From NCBI GenBank assembly GCA_964251385.1, contig CAXUJK010000002.1, positions 248,001-312,000 on the forward strand: a stretch of 64,000 nt of DNA, in the 5' to 3' direction. Each line of letters begins with the position of its first letter. Position 1 is the stretch's first letter. This DNA comes from CADCVW01 sp964251385. GTDB lineage: Bacteria; Pseudomonadota; Alphaproteobacteria; Sphingomonadales; Sphingomonadaceae. Under the pieces are notes generated by a model. It worked only from the letters and a program-made list of their open reading frames with translations. It was not told where the DNA came from and made no database searches. Positions 1 to 8,691 of this stretch are shown here, piece after piece. A program made the position numbers and the translations under genes.

Positions 1-292
1 GTACAAGAGCAAGTTTTTCTATGATGTCTTCAACGACAACCAGCGTCCCGATCCCACTGGACTCTACGGGGCCGACGACAGAACGGATCTGGTCGGGTCC
101 GACGGTTACGCGCTCGTCAACGCGCGCCTGAGTTACGTCCACCCGCGCTTCGCGATCGGGGCGTTCGCCAAGAACGTTTTCGACAAGGAGTATTACCCGT
201 TCGGGTACGACACGGCCGGTGCGTTCGGCACCGTGTTGCTGACGCCGGGCACGCCGCGCACTTACGGCGTCGACGCGACGATCAAGTTCTAG
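1..292 (+). CDS. TonB-dependent receptor, C-terminal fragment (5' end outside window)
   Basis: The reading frame is open from base 2 to a TAG at 290-292 and encodes about 96 residues. The residues alternate as in outer-membrane beta strands. The segment around AIGAFAKNVFDKEYYPFGYD is the usual penultimate-strand signature of TonB-dependent receptors, and the chain ends in ...VDATIKF with the C-terminal aromatic residue needed for barrel insertion. These proteins import siderophores, vitamins or glycans across the outer membrane using TonB energy. The substrate cannot be told from this piece because the plug and most of the barrel are missing. It converges on the OmpW-like genes that follow. 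Confidence 0.85.
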   Translation, partial: YKSKFFYDVFNDNQRPDPTGLYGADDRTDLVGSDGYALVNARLSYVHPRFAIGAFAKNVFDKEYYPFGYDTAGAFGTVLLTPGTPRTYGVDATIKF

Positions 293-311
293 CCCCGCGA
301 GCGGAGCGCGC

Positions 312-962
312 TTAGAAGCGGACGGTCGCGCCCGCAGTCAGGGCCCATGGGTCGAGCCGGACGTTGCCCACGACAGGTGCGCCGCCGAACGTGCCGCGCG
401 CCTGCGTGCGCAGGAACGCCTTCTTCGCGTCGACAAAGATCCCGAAGCGCGGCGTCAGCATGATGTCGGCACCGGCTTCGATCGCGGGGGACAGGTCGTT
501 GTCGAGCTCGACGTCGCGGAACGCGCCGTCCTTGGTGCTGAACACGATCATGTACGCCGCGCCCACGCCGACATAGGGCTGGAACGTGCCCTGACGCAGC
601 GGGCGATACTGCGCGGTCAGCGTGGCGGGTCCGTAGGTCGTCTCCATCAGCTTGCCGAACGGGGCGAGCGCATCCGACCCGTTGACATCGATGTGGGGAG
701 GCAGGCCGACGGTCAGCGCGACCGCGAAATTGCGGCCGATGAAACGGCCCGCCTGGATCGTCGGCGTGTAATGCGACTTGGTCGATATGCCCGCGTTGGG
801 AACGGGCGTTCCGGCCACGCTGAGCTTGATCTCGTCGGCGAGCGTCAGCTGCGTGATGCCGCCGCGCACGAACCAGCGCGCGGTATCGTCCTGTGCCACG
901 GCCGGCGTCGCGCAGGTCGCGGCGAGCAGGATCGCCGCCGTTATCGAGATCGGTTTGCGCAT
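312..962 (-). CDS. OmpW-family outer membrane protein
   Basis: This is a 216-residue protein with a signal peptide (about residues 1-23, cleavage after AVAQ) and a small eight-strand-type barrel ending in GATVRF. Middle features such as PLRQGTFQPYVGVGAAY and RFGIFVDAKKAF match the OmpW/AlkL family, whose members form narrow hydrophobic channels in the outer membrane. The start is supported by an AGGAA ribosome site about 8 bases upstream. Only 10 bases separate it from a second OmpW-like gene upstream, so the two are probably co-transcribed. The cargo is unknown. Confidence 0.8.
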   Translation of the reverse strand: MRKPISITAAILLAATCATPAVAQDDTARWFVRGGITQLTLADEIKLSVAGTPVPNAGISTKSHYTPTIQAGRFIGRNFAVALTVGLPPHIDVNGSDALAPFGKLMETTYGPATLTAQYRPLRQGTFQPYVGVGAAYMIVFSTKDGAFRDVELDNDLSPAIEAGADIMLTPRFGIFVDAKKAFLRTQARGTFGGAPVVGNVRLDPWALTAGATVRF

Positions 963-972
963 CTGAAAATTC

Positions 973-1620
973 CTAGAACCTGAACATTGCGCCGGCGGTC
1001 AGGATGACCGGATCGAGCTGAGCGACGGCGGTGACACGCGACGGGCCGAGATTTCCCGACGCGTTTGCGTCCCAGAAACCCTTCTTGGCATCGGCGAAGA
1101 CCGCGAAACGCCTGTCGACGTTGATCTCCACGCCGCCCTGCACCGTGAAGCCGTAGGCATCGCGGATGTTCAGGTCGGTGGCGAAGCGGTCGGTGTTCTT
1201 CCACACATGCTGCAGGCCGAGACCGGCTCCGACGTAGGGCGAGACCGTGCGACCGCGTAAGGGGTGGAAGGTCGCGGTCGCCGTGAAGATGCTGAATTCG
1301 TCGTTGCCGAGATTGGGGATGCCGGTCAGCGAGCCCGCGGGAAGGTTCGACGTCGTGGCGGGCGCGGTCGCGCTCAGCTGGACCGCAACCTTGGGCAACA
1401 CGAAGTAGCCGACGTCGAGGCTCGCGGTGACCCTCTTGGGCGTCCTGTAACCCGCCTGTGGGTCACGCACGCCGTCGACGAAGATGCGGCCCTTGTCGAC
1501 GAGGTCGATGTGGGTCACGCCGGCGCGAACGAAGGCGTTCGGCTGCGCCACGTCCTGCGCGATCGCGGGCGTCGCGCTGAACGAAGCAAGCAGCAATGCC
1601 GTCTTCACCAATCTCGTCAT
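973..1620 (-). CDS. OmpW-family outer membrane protein (second copy)
   Basis: This is a 215-residue OmpW-like barrel with a signal peptide (MTRLVKTALLLASFSATPAIAQ) and a terminal ...AGAMFRF. It is a diverged paralog of the next gene downstream: both share the PYVGAG(L/A) and (R)FAVFADAKK segments and the PLRGRT/PLRQGT turn. I chose the ATG at 1618-1620 because it begins the signal peptide directly and has a GAGAGAA stretch in front; another in-frame ATG lies five codons upstream. The tandem pair looks like a local duplication. Its closeness to the oxoamine synthase gene just upstream (90 bases, same strand) may mean shared transcription, but there is no direct evidence. Confidence 0.78.
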   Translation of the reverse strand: MTRLVKTALLLASFSATPAIAQDVAQPNAFVRAGVTHIDLVDKGRIFVDGVRDPQAGYRTPKRVTASLDVGYFVLPKVAVQLSATAPATTSNLPAGSLTGIPNLGNDEFSIFTATATFHPLRGRTVSPYVGAGLGLQHVWKNTDRFATDLNIRDAYGFTVQGGVEINVDRRFAVFADAKKGFWDANASGNLGPSRVTAVAQLDPVILTAGAMFRF

Positions 1621-1709
1621 CACGGGTTCTCTCATGTGTCAAAACGGAACTAGCCGGTTTGGGTAAATGGCCGGTTAAAGCCGTTTGGACCGTTTCGGTT
1701 TTCCGGGCG

Positions 1710-3158
1710 TCAGCCGTTGGCGGCGATCTTGACCGTTACCGGTGCGGCTTCCGTCACGGCCGGCTTGCGGCGACGCATAGCCGCGACCGTGGCGCGCGCG
1801 CCTGCCTCGGGCCGTGCGACGAGCGCATCGATCGTCGCGAAGCTCGCGCTTCCGTCCAGCAGCGCGTCGTGCTGCTTGATCGCGTCCTCGCGCGCGACGC
1901 CCAGCTTATGCACCGCGTCGATAACGTCGCGGCTCGTATGCTTGGCCATGACCTGCATGCGGAACCGGGCTTGTCCTTTCGGCACGGCCGGAAACTCGAC
2001 GAGGTTGGCGAGCAGCCCGACGTCGGGCAGGCGGCGCGACGTCAGGCGGCCCAGACCCTCGATCCCCATCTTGACGCAAACGATCGGCGATGGGTCGCCG
2101 TACGTCTCGAACGTCGTTCCGTGCAGCAGCTCGCGCAGCAGGCGGATGTTGGTCATCAGCGCGCCGCGCAACTGTTCGCCCTCGGCCGAGTCGACGATGT
2201 CGAACGCCTTGTGCGCGATCGCCGCCTGTGACGGCGACAGCGCGTTGGAGAAGGTGTTGGGCGAGCTGTAGTAGCGCAGATACTCCTTCACGCTCCGCCG
2301 GTTGCACGCGACGAAGCCGCCGTTGGACGCGAACGTCTTGGAGAAGGAGCCCATGACGACGTCGACCTTGCCGATCATCCCCTGCGCGCCCAGGTGCCCG
2401 CGGCCCATGGGGCCGAGCGATCCCAGATCGTGCGCGCAGTCGACCACGAGGATCGCCCCGTACTCGTGCGCGACGTCCTGCAGCGCCTTGATGTCGGGCG
2501 TATCCGAATCCATCGAGAACAGGCTTTCGGTCACCACCAGGATGCCGTTGGTCGTGTCCTTGGCACGGATCGCGGCGAGCTTTTCTCGCGCGCCTTCGAT
2601 CGAATTGTGGCGGAACAGATGGATGTTGCGCGTCGACGCCTGCGCGCCTTCCTGAAGGCAGGCGTGGGACAACGCGTCCATGACGATGTGGTCGGACGGG
2701 CGCACCAGTCCCTTGACGACGCCGAAACCGGCGGCCCAGCCGGTCGGGAACAGGATGACCTGTTCCATGTCGAGGAACTCGGCGATGCGCCGTTCGAGCT
2801 TCAACGACACGGACGTGTTGCCGATCAGCGCCGGGCTGCCCGCGCTGTGCACGCCGTACTCGGCGATGGTGGCGATCGCGACGTCGCGCACCGCGTCGTG
2901 CGATGACAGGCTGAGATAGTCCTGCGACGCGAAGTTGATGCCTTCGAACCGCGTGCCTTCGTCGGTTTTTGCCACGACCTGGTTGCGGGGGGCCGAATCG
3001 GTCGAGCGTCCGAGCGGCCACAGGCCCGTCTCGCGGCGAAGCTGCTGCCAGTCGTAGAACGCGCCAACGCGGTCCATCAGGTTCGAACCCGGCAGATACC
3101 GGAAATCGCGCATGCTTCCGCCAAGTGCGTCCAGCAGCCGATCGTTGACTTCACTCAT
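1710..3158 (-). CDS. alpha-oxoamine synthase family PLP enzyme (possible signal-molecule synthase)
   Basis: This 482-residue fold-type I PLP enzyme belongs to the family of serine palmitoyltransferase, KBL, AONS and CqsA/LqsA, which condense an amino acid with an acyl-CoA. Visible features are the PLP lysine K274 in GSFSKTFAS, the cofactor-ring Asp240 and His243 in VDCAHDLG (Cys replaces the usual Glu of DEAH), and the stacking His165 in SHACLQEGA. The GW..G..K and L.EGA segments resemble CqsA more than serine palmitoyltransferase, by my recollection of those sequences. It is longer than the usual 390-420 residues, with about 70 extra at the N-terminus and about 60 Ala/Val-rich at the C-terminus. 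It is the third gene of a kinase-receiver-synthase operon. No acyl carrier or ceramide genes are nearby, so I favour a signalling product over sphingolipid synthesis, but either remains possible. Confidence 0.8.
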   Translation of the reverse strand: MSEVNDRLLDALGGSMRDFRYLPGSNLMDRVGAFYDWQQLRRETGLWPLGRSTDSAPRNQVVAKTDEGTRFEGINFASQDYLSLSSHDAVRDVAIATIAEYGVHSAGSPALIGNTSVSLKLERRIAEFLDMEQVILFPTGWAAGFGVVKGLVRPSDHIVMDALSHACLQEGAQASTRNIHLFRHNSIEGAREKLAAIRAKDTTNGILVVTESLFSMDSDTPDIKALQDVAHEYGAILVVDCAHDLGSLGPMGRGHLGAQGMIGKVDVVMGSFSKTFASNGGFVACNRRSVKEYLRYYSSPNTFSNALSPSQAAIAHKAFDIVDSAEGEQLRGALMTNIRLLRELLHGTTFETYGDPSPIVCVKMGIEGLGRLTSRRLPDVGLLANLVEFPAVPKGQARFRMQVMAKHTSRDVIDAVHKLGVAREDAIKQHDALLDGSASFATIDALVARPEAGARATVAAMRRRKPAVTEAAPVTVKIAANG

Positions 3159-3229
3159 TTCACCAAACCCCCGAGATATTCCAGAACCCCGAGGTGCGCG
3201 TTAGGCGCGGAAGCCGAAGCTTTGGTGAA
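3159..3229 (-). promoter_or_regulatory. inverted repeat overlapping the ribosome site of the oxoamine synthase gene
   Basis: The 9-base arms TTCACCAAA (3159-3167) and TTTGGTGAA (3221-3229) are perfect complements across a 53-base interval that fills the gap between the receiver and synthase genes. On the coding (minus) strand the second arm, TTTGGTGAA, touches the synthase ATG and contains its only ribosome-site-like bases. Pairing in the mRNA could therefore mask the start. The long loop makes this a tentative call. Confidence 0.35.
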
Positions 3230-3234
3230 GGAGA

Positions 3235-3624
3235 TTACTTAACGGCGTGCCTTTCGATCTTTTCGAGCAGGTCGGGCAGCGAGATCGGCTTGGTCTCGAA
3301 GTCGACGCAGCCCGCCTCGACGCTCTTGCGCCGGTCGCTGTCGAGCGCGTGCGCGGTCAGCGCGATGATCGGCAGGTGGCTCGTCGCCGGGTTGCCCAGG
3401 ATGTGCTTGGTGGCTTCCCAACCGTCCATCTCGCCCAGCGCGACGTCCATCAGGATCACGTGCGGCTGCTCCGTGTCGGCCATGCGGATGCCTTCGGGCC
3501 CGTCGACCGCGCACACGACTTCGTAGCCCTTGCGCGTCAGGCGGCGCGTCAGCATGTCGCGGTTCATTTCGTTGTCCTCGACGATCAGAACCTTGGTCAC
3601 GCCCGCTCTCTCCCCGCCGTTCAT
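3235..3624 (-). CDS. single-domain response regulator (CheY/DivK type)
   Basis: This 129-residue protein consists only of a receiver domain. The acidic pair is E16-D17, the phosphoacceptor is D60 in VILMDVALGEMDGW, the switch threonine is T90 in IIALTAHA and the conserved lysine is K112 in ETKPIS, so it should be phosphorylatable. There is no output domain. It probably acts by protein contact or as a phosphate shuttle. Its ATG overlaps the stop of the upstream histidine kinase (ATGA, 3621-3624), which indicates translational coupling, and the oxoamine synthase follows 76 bases later. The kinase of this operon looks defective, so its phosphate may come from the divergent kinases. Confidence 0.9.
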   Translation of the reverse strand: MNGGERAGVTKVLIVEDNEMNRDMLTRRLTRKGYEVVCAVDGPEGIRMADTEQPHVILMDVALGEMDGWEATKHILGNPATSHLPIIALTAHALDSDRRKSVEAGCVDFETKPISLPDLLEKIERHAVK

Positions 3625-5057
3625 GCGGCGGCCCGCGCTATAGGACGCTCGATCACGGACGGCGAGGCCGGCGGAAGCGCGATCACGAAGCGGCGCGCCC
3701 CGCCCTCGTCATGCGACACGCCGATCTCGCCGCCGATCAGCCGGACGAACTTGAGACCGAGCGCAAGGCCGATGCCCGCGCCGCCGTATTTGGTCGGGCT
3801 CGAGTCCCGGTCGTCGGAGAAGATGTCGAACACCGATTCGATCGATCTCTTGTCCTGCGCGCCCTGCGCATCGACGATCATGATGTTGACGCGGTTCGCG
3901 CCCCACATGCCCGCCGACAGGCGCAGCGCGCCTCCGTTCGGCGACGTCGCCGCGCCCATCAGGATGTGGCGCACCGCCTTGGACAAGGCATTCCAGTCGA
4001 TCTCGTACAGGAAATCCGCGTCCACGAGATCGCTTTCCATCGTGTAGCCGCGTTCGGTGAGGTACGGTTCGATCAGTCGCGCGACTTCGCTCAGGCGTTC
4101 GCCCATCCGGTCTCGCGTGACGTGGACGTCAAACTTGCCCGCGTCGATCTTGGAATAATCGAGGATGTCGTCGACGAGCTTGAGCAGATGCGTGCCCGCG
4201 CCGCGGATGTTCTCCAGGTCGCGCGCGCCCTCGAGGTCCCCTTCGTCGGTTGCATCGTCGAGCAGAAGCTGGCTGTAGCCGATGACCGCGTTCAACGGCG
4301 TGCGCAGTTCGTGGCTCATGCTGGCGACGAAGTCGGCCTTGGCGACGCTCGCCTGTTCGGCGGCCGCGGTGACGCTCTGCAAATTGTCGGTGGTGGCGAT
4401 GAGGTCGCCGACCTCGGTCTCGAAACGCTGCTGGTCCTTCAGCACGCTGGCGAAATAAAGCGACATCATGGCGACGTATGCGGACGCGCTGACCGTCGAG
4501 ACGATCCCGATGATCTGGAACAGTTCCAGGTCGACCGCGGGGAATGGATAGCCGCTCAGCACCAGCGCTGCGAAGCCGACGACGTTGCCCGCGATCAGCA
4601 CGAGCAGGCCGTTGCGGACATGACCGGTCGTGGGAAGATAGAAGAAGGCCAAGATCGGCGTGATCAGCAGCCACGGCAGGAACGGCGAATAGATGCCGCC
4701 ATAAGCGTAGCACGCCCACAGGATGCAGAAGAGCAGGTTCTGCACCGACAGGAAGGCCAGCAGCGTGTAGGCCCGGGTGTACTTGAGCAGGAACGGATAA
4801 AGCCAGAACGCGGTGATCGAGCCCGCGAACACCCAGAAGCGGTAATCCTGCTCCAACCCGATGACGAACAGGTACAGCGGAATGACATTGCCCAGGAACG
4901 GCCCGAACACGTGGCTCATCATGAACATGCGCGCGCGCCGGTGCGAGTCCGAACGGACGCGCAGGTTCAGCGGGATGAAATAGTCGAGGAAATCGTCCAG
5001 CCGTTCGTTGAGGCGGCGCTTCTGCGTCGCGGGCTTGGCGGCAGCCTTGGCGGTCAT
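3621..5057 (-). CDS. membrane histidine kinase with degenerate ATP-binding domain
   Basis: This is a 478-residue protein. Residues about 45-205 form roughly six hydrophobic helices containing YGGIYSPFLPWLL. A HisKA domain follows with H249 in MSHELRTPLNAVIGY, then a HATPase-like domain. The HATPase N-box has lost its Mg-binding Asn (HILMGAATS, Gly at 368), and the G1 box reads VDAQGAQ in place of DxGxGI, although the G2 box KYGGAGIGLALG is intact. It may therefore be a pseudokinase, a phosphatase or a partner of another kinase. I chose the ATG at 5055-5057 because GAGGA lies 7 bases upstream; an alternative in-frame start at 5087 lacks such a site. The sensor region closely resembles that of the divergent kinase at 5253. 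Confidence 0.85.
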   Translation of the reverse strand: MTAKAAAKPATQKRRLNERLDDFLDYFIPLNLRVRSDSHRRARMFMMSHVFGPFLGNVIPLYLFVIGLEQDYRFWVFAGSITAFWLYPFLLKYTRAYTLLAFLSVQNLLFCILWACYAYGGIYSPFLPWLLITPILAFFYLPTTGHVRNGLLVLIAGNVVGFAALVLSGYPFPAVDLELFQIIGIVSTVSASAYVAMMSLYFASVLKDQQRFETEVGDLIATTDNLQSVTAAAEQASVAKADFVASMSHELRTPLNAVIGYSQLLLDDATDEGDLEGARDLENIRGAGTHLLKLVDDILDYSKIDAGKFDVHVTRDRMGERLSEVARLIEPYLTERGYTMESDLVDADFLYEIDWNALSKAVRHILMGAATSPNGGALRLSAGMWGANRVNIMIVDAQGAQDKRSIESVFDIFSDDRDSSPTKYGGAGIGLALGLKFVRLIGGEIGVSHDEGGARRFVIALPPASPSVIERPIARAAA

Positions 5058-5252
5058 GACGAGTTCCTCGGGCGACCTTACGCACACGGCATCGTGCGGG
5101 CGATCCTTTGTCGTCGCCGTCTAGCCGCGTCATCCTTACCGCTACGTAAAGCCGTTCCGTTCGTGGAGGAAAGTGCCGTTTACGCCAAATTAGCGGGACA
5201 GACTTAACTGGATCAGGCCGGATGGGGATCGGCGGGGAGGCAGAAGGCGCGC
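5058..5252. promoter_or_regulatory. shared intergenic region between two divergent histidine kinase operons
   Basis: This 195-base gap must hold the promoters of both the kinase-receiver-synthase operon (leftward) and the kinase-hybrid-receiver-GGDEF/EAL operon (rightward). A short dyad TTAC-N6-GTAA lies at 5136-5149 near the middle and could be an operator half-site pair. I saw no GGAAC-N16/17-CGTT stress promoter and no clear -35/-10 pair. Confidence 0.4.
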
Positions 5253-6674
5253 GTGGCGAGTTTTTCGAACAAGGTCATCGATTTCTTTGTGCCGCCGCGA
5301 ATGCGGGCGAAGGAATCCGACACAATGATGGTGAGGACGTTCGTCTTCCTCCATTTGTTCGGGCCGCTGCTCGGGCAATCGGTCACGGTCTTCCTGTACC
5401 GCGCGTCTTCATCGATCGGGCCGGTGTTCTGGACGATCGAGGCGACGCTCTGCTTCTTCTGGCTGATGCCGTGGCTGGTCCGCCGCACGGGCAGCCTGAT
5501 GTGGCCCGCCACCCTGTCTGTGCAGGCTCTGGTGACGCTCAGCCTGTTCGGATCGTTCTTCTACGGCGGCATCAGCTCGCCGTTCCTGCCGTGGCTCCTG
5601 ATCGCGTTGCTGCTCGGCTTCTTCTATCTCGCGGATCGTCCGCGCCTCGTCATATACGGTGTCGCGGTGCAGCTGGCCGTGTTCACGGTCGCGCGGCTCG
5701 TCAAGGGCGACTTCCCCATGCTGGTTCCGCTCGAGAGCCTGTGGATCGTCAACCTCATTTCGATCGTGTCCGCGCTCATCTACATCACCACCGTCGCGCT
5801 CTACTACGAAAAGGTCATGCGGGTGAGCACCGCGCTGGAGGAGGACGCCAAGGTCCAGCGCGACCGCGCGGACAAGCTGCGCGCCGCGATGTTGCGCGCC
5901 GAGCAGGCGAGCCACGAGAAATCGATCTTCGTCGCCAAGATGAGCCACGAGCTGCGCACGCCGCTGAACGCGGTGATCGGGTACAGCGAGATGCTGCGCG
6001 ACGATCTGGAGGATGAGCCGGGCACGTCGCAGAAGGCCGCCGACCTCGACCGCATCAACTCGGCAGGGCGACACCTCATGGCCCTGGTCAACGACGTGCT
6101 CGATCTGTCCAAGATCGAGAAGGAGGACCTGACCGTCGCCAACGTGTCCTTCGACCTGGAGACGCTGATCGAGGACGTGATCGCGACGGTGGCGCCGATG
6201 ATGAAGGTCCAGGACAACCGGCTCGACCTGCAGATCTGCCCAAATCCCGGCATGATCGTGTCCGATCCGCTCAAGCTGCGTCAATCCATCCTCAACCTGC
6301 TGAGCAACGCGGCCAAGTTCACGATCAACGGCCTCATCACGCTGACCGTGATGCGCAGGCACACCGCGTCGGGCGACATGATCCTGATAGAGGTGCGCGA
6401 CACGGGGATCGGCATTTCGCCCGAAGGCCTGCAGCGCCTGTTCCGCAACTTCAGCCAGGCGGAGGCGAACACCGCGTCGCGCTTCGGCGGCACGGGCCTG
6501 GGCCTCGCGCTGACGCGACGCTTCTGCCAGTCGATGGGGGGATCGGTGGATGTCGACTCCCAACTCGGCGCGGGATCCAGCTTCCGCATCGAAATCCCGG
6601 CCGAACCGCGCAAAGGCACCGCCGCCAAGTCGGCTTCGTCGACGAAGCCGGACGACGTCGTTCTCGCTGCCTGA
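5253..6674 (+). CDS. membrane histidine kinase (paralog of the divergent kinase)
   Basis: This is a 473-residue sensor kinase. A membrane domain of about six helices (residues 27-185, including YGGISSPFLPWLLIALLLGFF) is followed by HisKA with H232 in MSHELRTPLNAVIGY and a complete HATPase domain: N-box N352 in NLLSNAAKFT, G1 D383 in RDTGIGI, and G2 FGGTGLGLAL. The membrane domain matches that of the divergent gene (HLFGPLLG against HVFGPFLG, and the shared GGI.SPFLPWLL), so the two probably sense the same or a related membrane-borne cue. The start is GTG with AGAAGG upstream. It heads a rightward operon with the hybrid kinase 73 bases downstream. Confidence 0.9.
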   Translation: MASFSNKVIDFFVPPRMRAKESDTMMVRTFVFLHLFGPLLGQSVTVFLYRASSSIGPVFWTIEATLCFFWLMPWLVRRTGSLMWPATLSVQALVTLSLFGSFFYGGISSPFLPWLLIALLLGFFYLADRPRLVIYGVAVQLAVFTVARLVKGDFPMLVPLESLWIVNLISIVSALIYITTVALYYEKVMRVSTALEEDAKVQRDRADKLRAAMLRAEQASHEKSIFVAKMSHELRTPLNAVIGYSEMLRDDLEDEPGTSQKAADLDRINSAGRHLMALVNDVLDLSKIEKEDLTVANVSFDLETLIEDVIATVAPMMKVQDNRLDLQICPNPGMIVSDPLKLRQSILNLLSNAAKFTINGLITLTVMRRHTASGDMILIEVRDTGIGISPEGLQRLFRNFSQAEANTASRFGGTGLGLALTRRFCQSMGGSVDVDSQLGAGSSFRIEIPAEPRKGTAAKSASSTKPDDVVLAA

Positions 6675-6747
6675 CCTGTTAACCTTTTTTCGCGCATAGA
6701 GCGCGCAGCCACCTGATCGCCTGACGATCCCGCGAAGAGGAGCGAAC

Positions 6748-8691
6748 TTGGCCAAGACCGAACCCCTGACGCCGGAAGAGACGACGAGCCACGCGACCGC
6801 CGGTGGACATTACGCACTCGCGATCCGCGGGTCGGTGTCGCGCGCGCTTTTCGTCGCGTTGGCCACAATGTCCGTGGGGACGCTCGCGGTGGGGTCGGCT
6901 CTCGTGCTGGCCGCGCCGCCCGTTCCCGTCTTCATGGTGGCCGCGCTCGGGCTCTGGGCCGCGGTGTTCGCCGTCGCGCGCCGCCTGTCCGCGCGGATCG
7001 CCGACGCGGTGTCGGCTCCGGCGCAGGCGCTGCTCGACGACGCCGCGCGCGACGGCGCGACCGACGCGACGCCCCGCGCCTTGCCCGACGCGGCCCTGCC
7101 GACGCTGCGGAACGATCTCGAAGCCTTGTCGGCAGGCCTCGGAACCCGCGCGCGCGCATCGGCGCAGACGGTCGCCGAGCTGGTGCGCATCAAGGAACAT
7201 GCGCAGGCCGCCAACCTCGCCAAATCGCAGTTCCTCGCCAATATCGGCCACGACCTGCGCACGCCCTTGAACGCGATCGTCGGCTACGCGACGCTGCTGC
7301 AGGAAGACGCGGTCGCCGAAGGGCGCGCCGCCCACGACGCCGACTTGCAACGCATCCTGGAGGCGAGCCGCCGCCTGATCGAAATGATCAGCGACGTGCT
7401 CGACCTGTCCAACATCGAGACGGGCAAGCTCGCGTTCCAGCCGGGTATCCTGGACGTCGCAGCGCTCGTCACGGGCGTCGCCGCGCACGTCGATCCGGTC
7501 CGGAACGGCAACCGCCTGTGCGTCGACGTGCCCGCCGACATCGGCATCATGGTCGGCGACGAGGCCAAGCTCCGGCGCGCGCTGCGCAACGTCGTCGCCA
7601 ACGCGTTCCGCTACACGCGCAACGGCGACATCGACCTCATCGTCGCCGGTTGCGACGTCGGCGGAGTCGACCACATCTGCTTTTCCGTGTCGGACACGGG
7701 TCCCGGGATGACGGTCGAACAGATCGCGCTCGCCTTCGACCCCTTCGCCACGGGTTCGAACGGCGGCGGCTCGGGCCTCGGGCTCGCCGTCACGCGGCGC
7801 CTCGTGCGCGTCATGGGCGGCGACGTCACCGCGACCAGCGTTCCGGGCGAGGGAACGAGCTTCCGCATCGTGCTGCCCCGCAAGGTCGCGCGCGGACTGC
7901 CGAGCAGCGCGATCCCGGACTATGTCGAGGCCGCGCCCGCCGACGCGCTCGCCTTCGACAAGATCGCGCTCGTGATCGACGACGACCATACCGCCGTGGC
8001 GCTGATGCGGCGGCGGCTCGCCCCGCACGGCTACGGCGTGATCGCCGCGCATGACGGCGCGGCGGGGCTCGCGCTCGCGCGCTCGGAGAAGCCCGACCTC
8101 ATCGTGCTCGACATCCACATGCCCGTCATGAACGGCTACCAGGTGCTGGAAGCGATCCGCGCGGACGAGGCGATCCGCGCTATTCCCGTGGTCGTCGCGA
8201 CGGTGGACGACGACCGCGGGCGCGTGCTGCGTTCGGGCGCGTCCGATTACCTCGCCAAGCCCGTCGGGCGTGAGCAGCTGACGGACGTCCTCAACCTCTA
8301 CCGCGACCGCGTCGACGGCGAGATTTTGATTGTTGACGACGATCCCGATGCAGGCGATCTGATCGCGCGCACCGCGACCGAAGTCGGGCTTGCGTCGCGA
8401 CGCGCGTTCGACGGCCGACAGGCGCTGGCGATGATCCGCGACCACGCCCCGTCCGCGATCGTGATGGACCTGACGATGCCGGGCCTGAGCGGGTTCGCGC
8501 TGCTCGAGAAACTGCGCGAGGACCAGGCAGCGATCCCGATCGTGATCGTGTCCGGCCGCGCGCTGACCGATCGCGAGCGCGACATGGTGACCGCGTCGGG
8601 ACACCCGTTCTTCACCAAGGGCGAGTTCTCGCCGCGACAGGTCGCGCAGACGCTCAAATCGCTGCTCAACAAGCCGGCGCTGGCGGCATGA
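6748..8691 (+). CDS. hybrid histidine kinase with two receiver domains
   Basis: This is a 647-residue protein. Two N-terminal membrane helices (about 34-56 and 60-78) are followed by HisKA with H168 in NIGHDLRTPLNAIVGY and HATPase with N-box NVVANAFRYT and G1 SDTGPGM. Two receiver domains come next, with phosphoacceptors D455 (LIVLDIHMP) and D574 (IVMDLTMPG). The start is a TTG at 6748, chosen because GAGGAG sits 6 bases upstream and no better start precedes the conserved region. The absence of a large periplasmic loop suggests it integrates internal signals or receives phosphate from neighbours. It overlaps the next receiver gene by four bases (ATGA at 8688). Confidence 0.92.
   Translation: MAKTEPLTPEETTSHATAGGHYALAIRGSVSRALFVALATMSVGTLAVGSALVLAAPPVPVFMVAALGLWAAVFAVARRLSARIADAVSAPAQALLDDAARDGATDATPRALPDAALPTLRNDLEALSAGLGTRARASAQTVAELVRIKEHAQAANLAKSQFLANIGHDLRTPLNAIVGYATLLQEDAVAEGRAAHDADLQRILEASRRLIEMISDVLDLSNIETGKLAFQPGILDVAALVTGVAAHVDPVRNGNRLCVDVPADIGIMVGDEAKLRRALRNVVANAFRYTRNGDIDLIVAGCDVGGVDHICFSVSDTGPGMTVEQIALAFDPFATGSNGGGSGLGLAVTRRLVRVMGGDVTATSVPGEGTSFRIVLPRKVARGLPSSAIPDYVEAAPADALAFDKIALVIDDDHTAVALMRRRLAPHGYGVIAAHDGAAGLALARSEKPDLIVLDIHMPVMNGYQVLEAIRADEAIRAIPVVVATVDDDRGRVLRSGASDYLAKPVGREQLTDVLNLYRDRVDGEILIVDDDPDAGDLIARTATEVGLASRRAFDGRQALAMIRDHAPSAIVMDLTMPGLSGFALLEKLREDQAAIPIVIVSGRALTDRERDMVTASGHPFFTKGEFSPRQVAQTLKSLLNKPALAA

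Noticed and set aside
1710..3158. Naming the oxoamine synthase as serine palmitoyltransferase (spt)
   Set aside because: Length, the DCAH motif, CqsA-like segments and the kinase neighbourhood do not favour it, and no acyl carrier or ceramide genes are present. Kept as family level.
5058..5252. EcfG promoter for the divergent kinases
   Set aside because: A GGAAC is present on the minus strand near 5148, but no CGTT lies 16-17 bases further.
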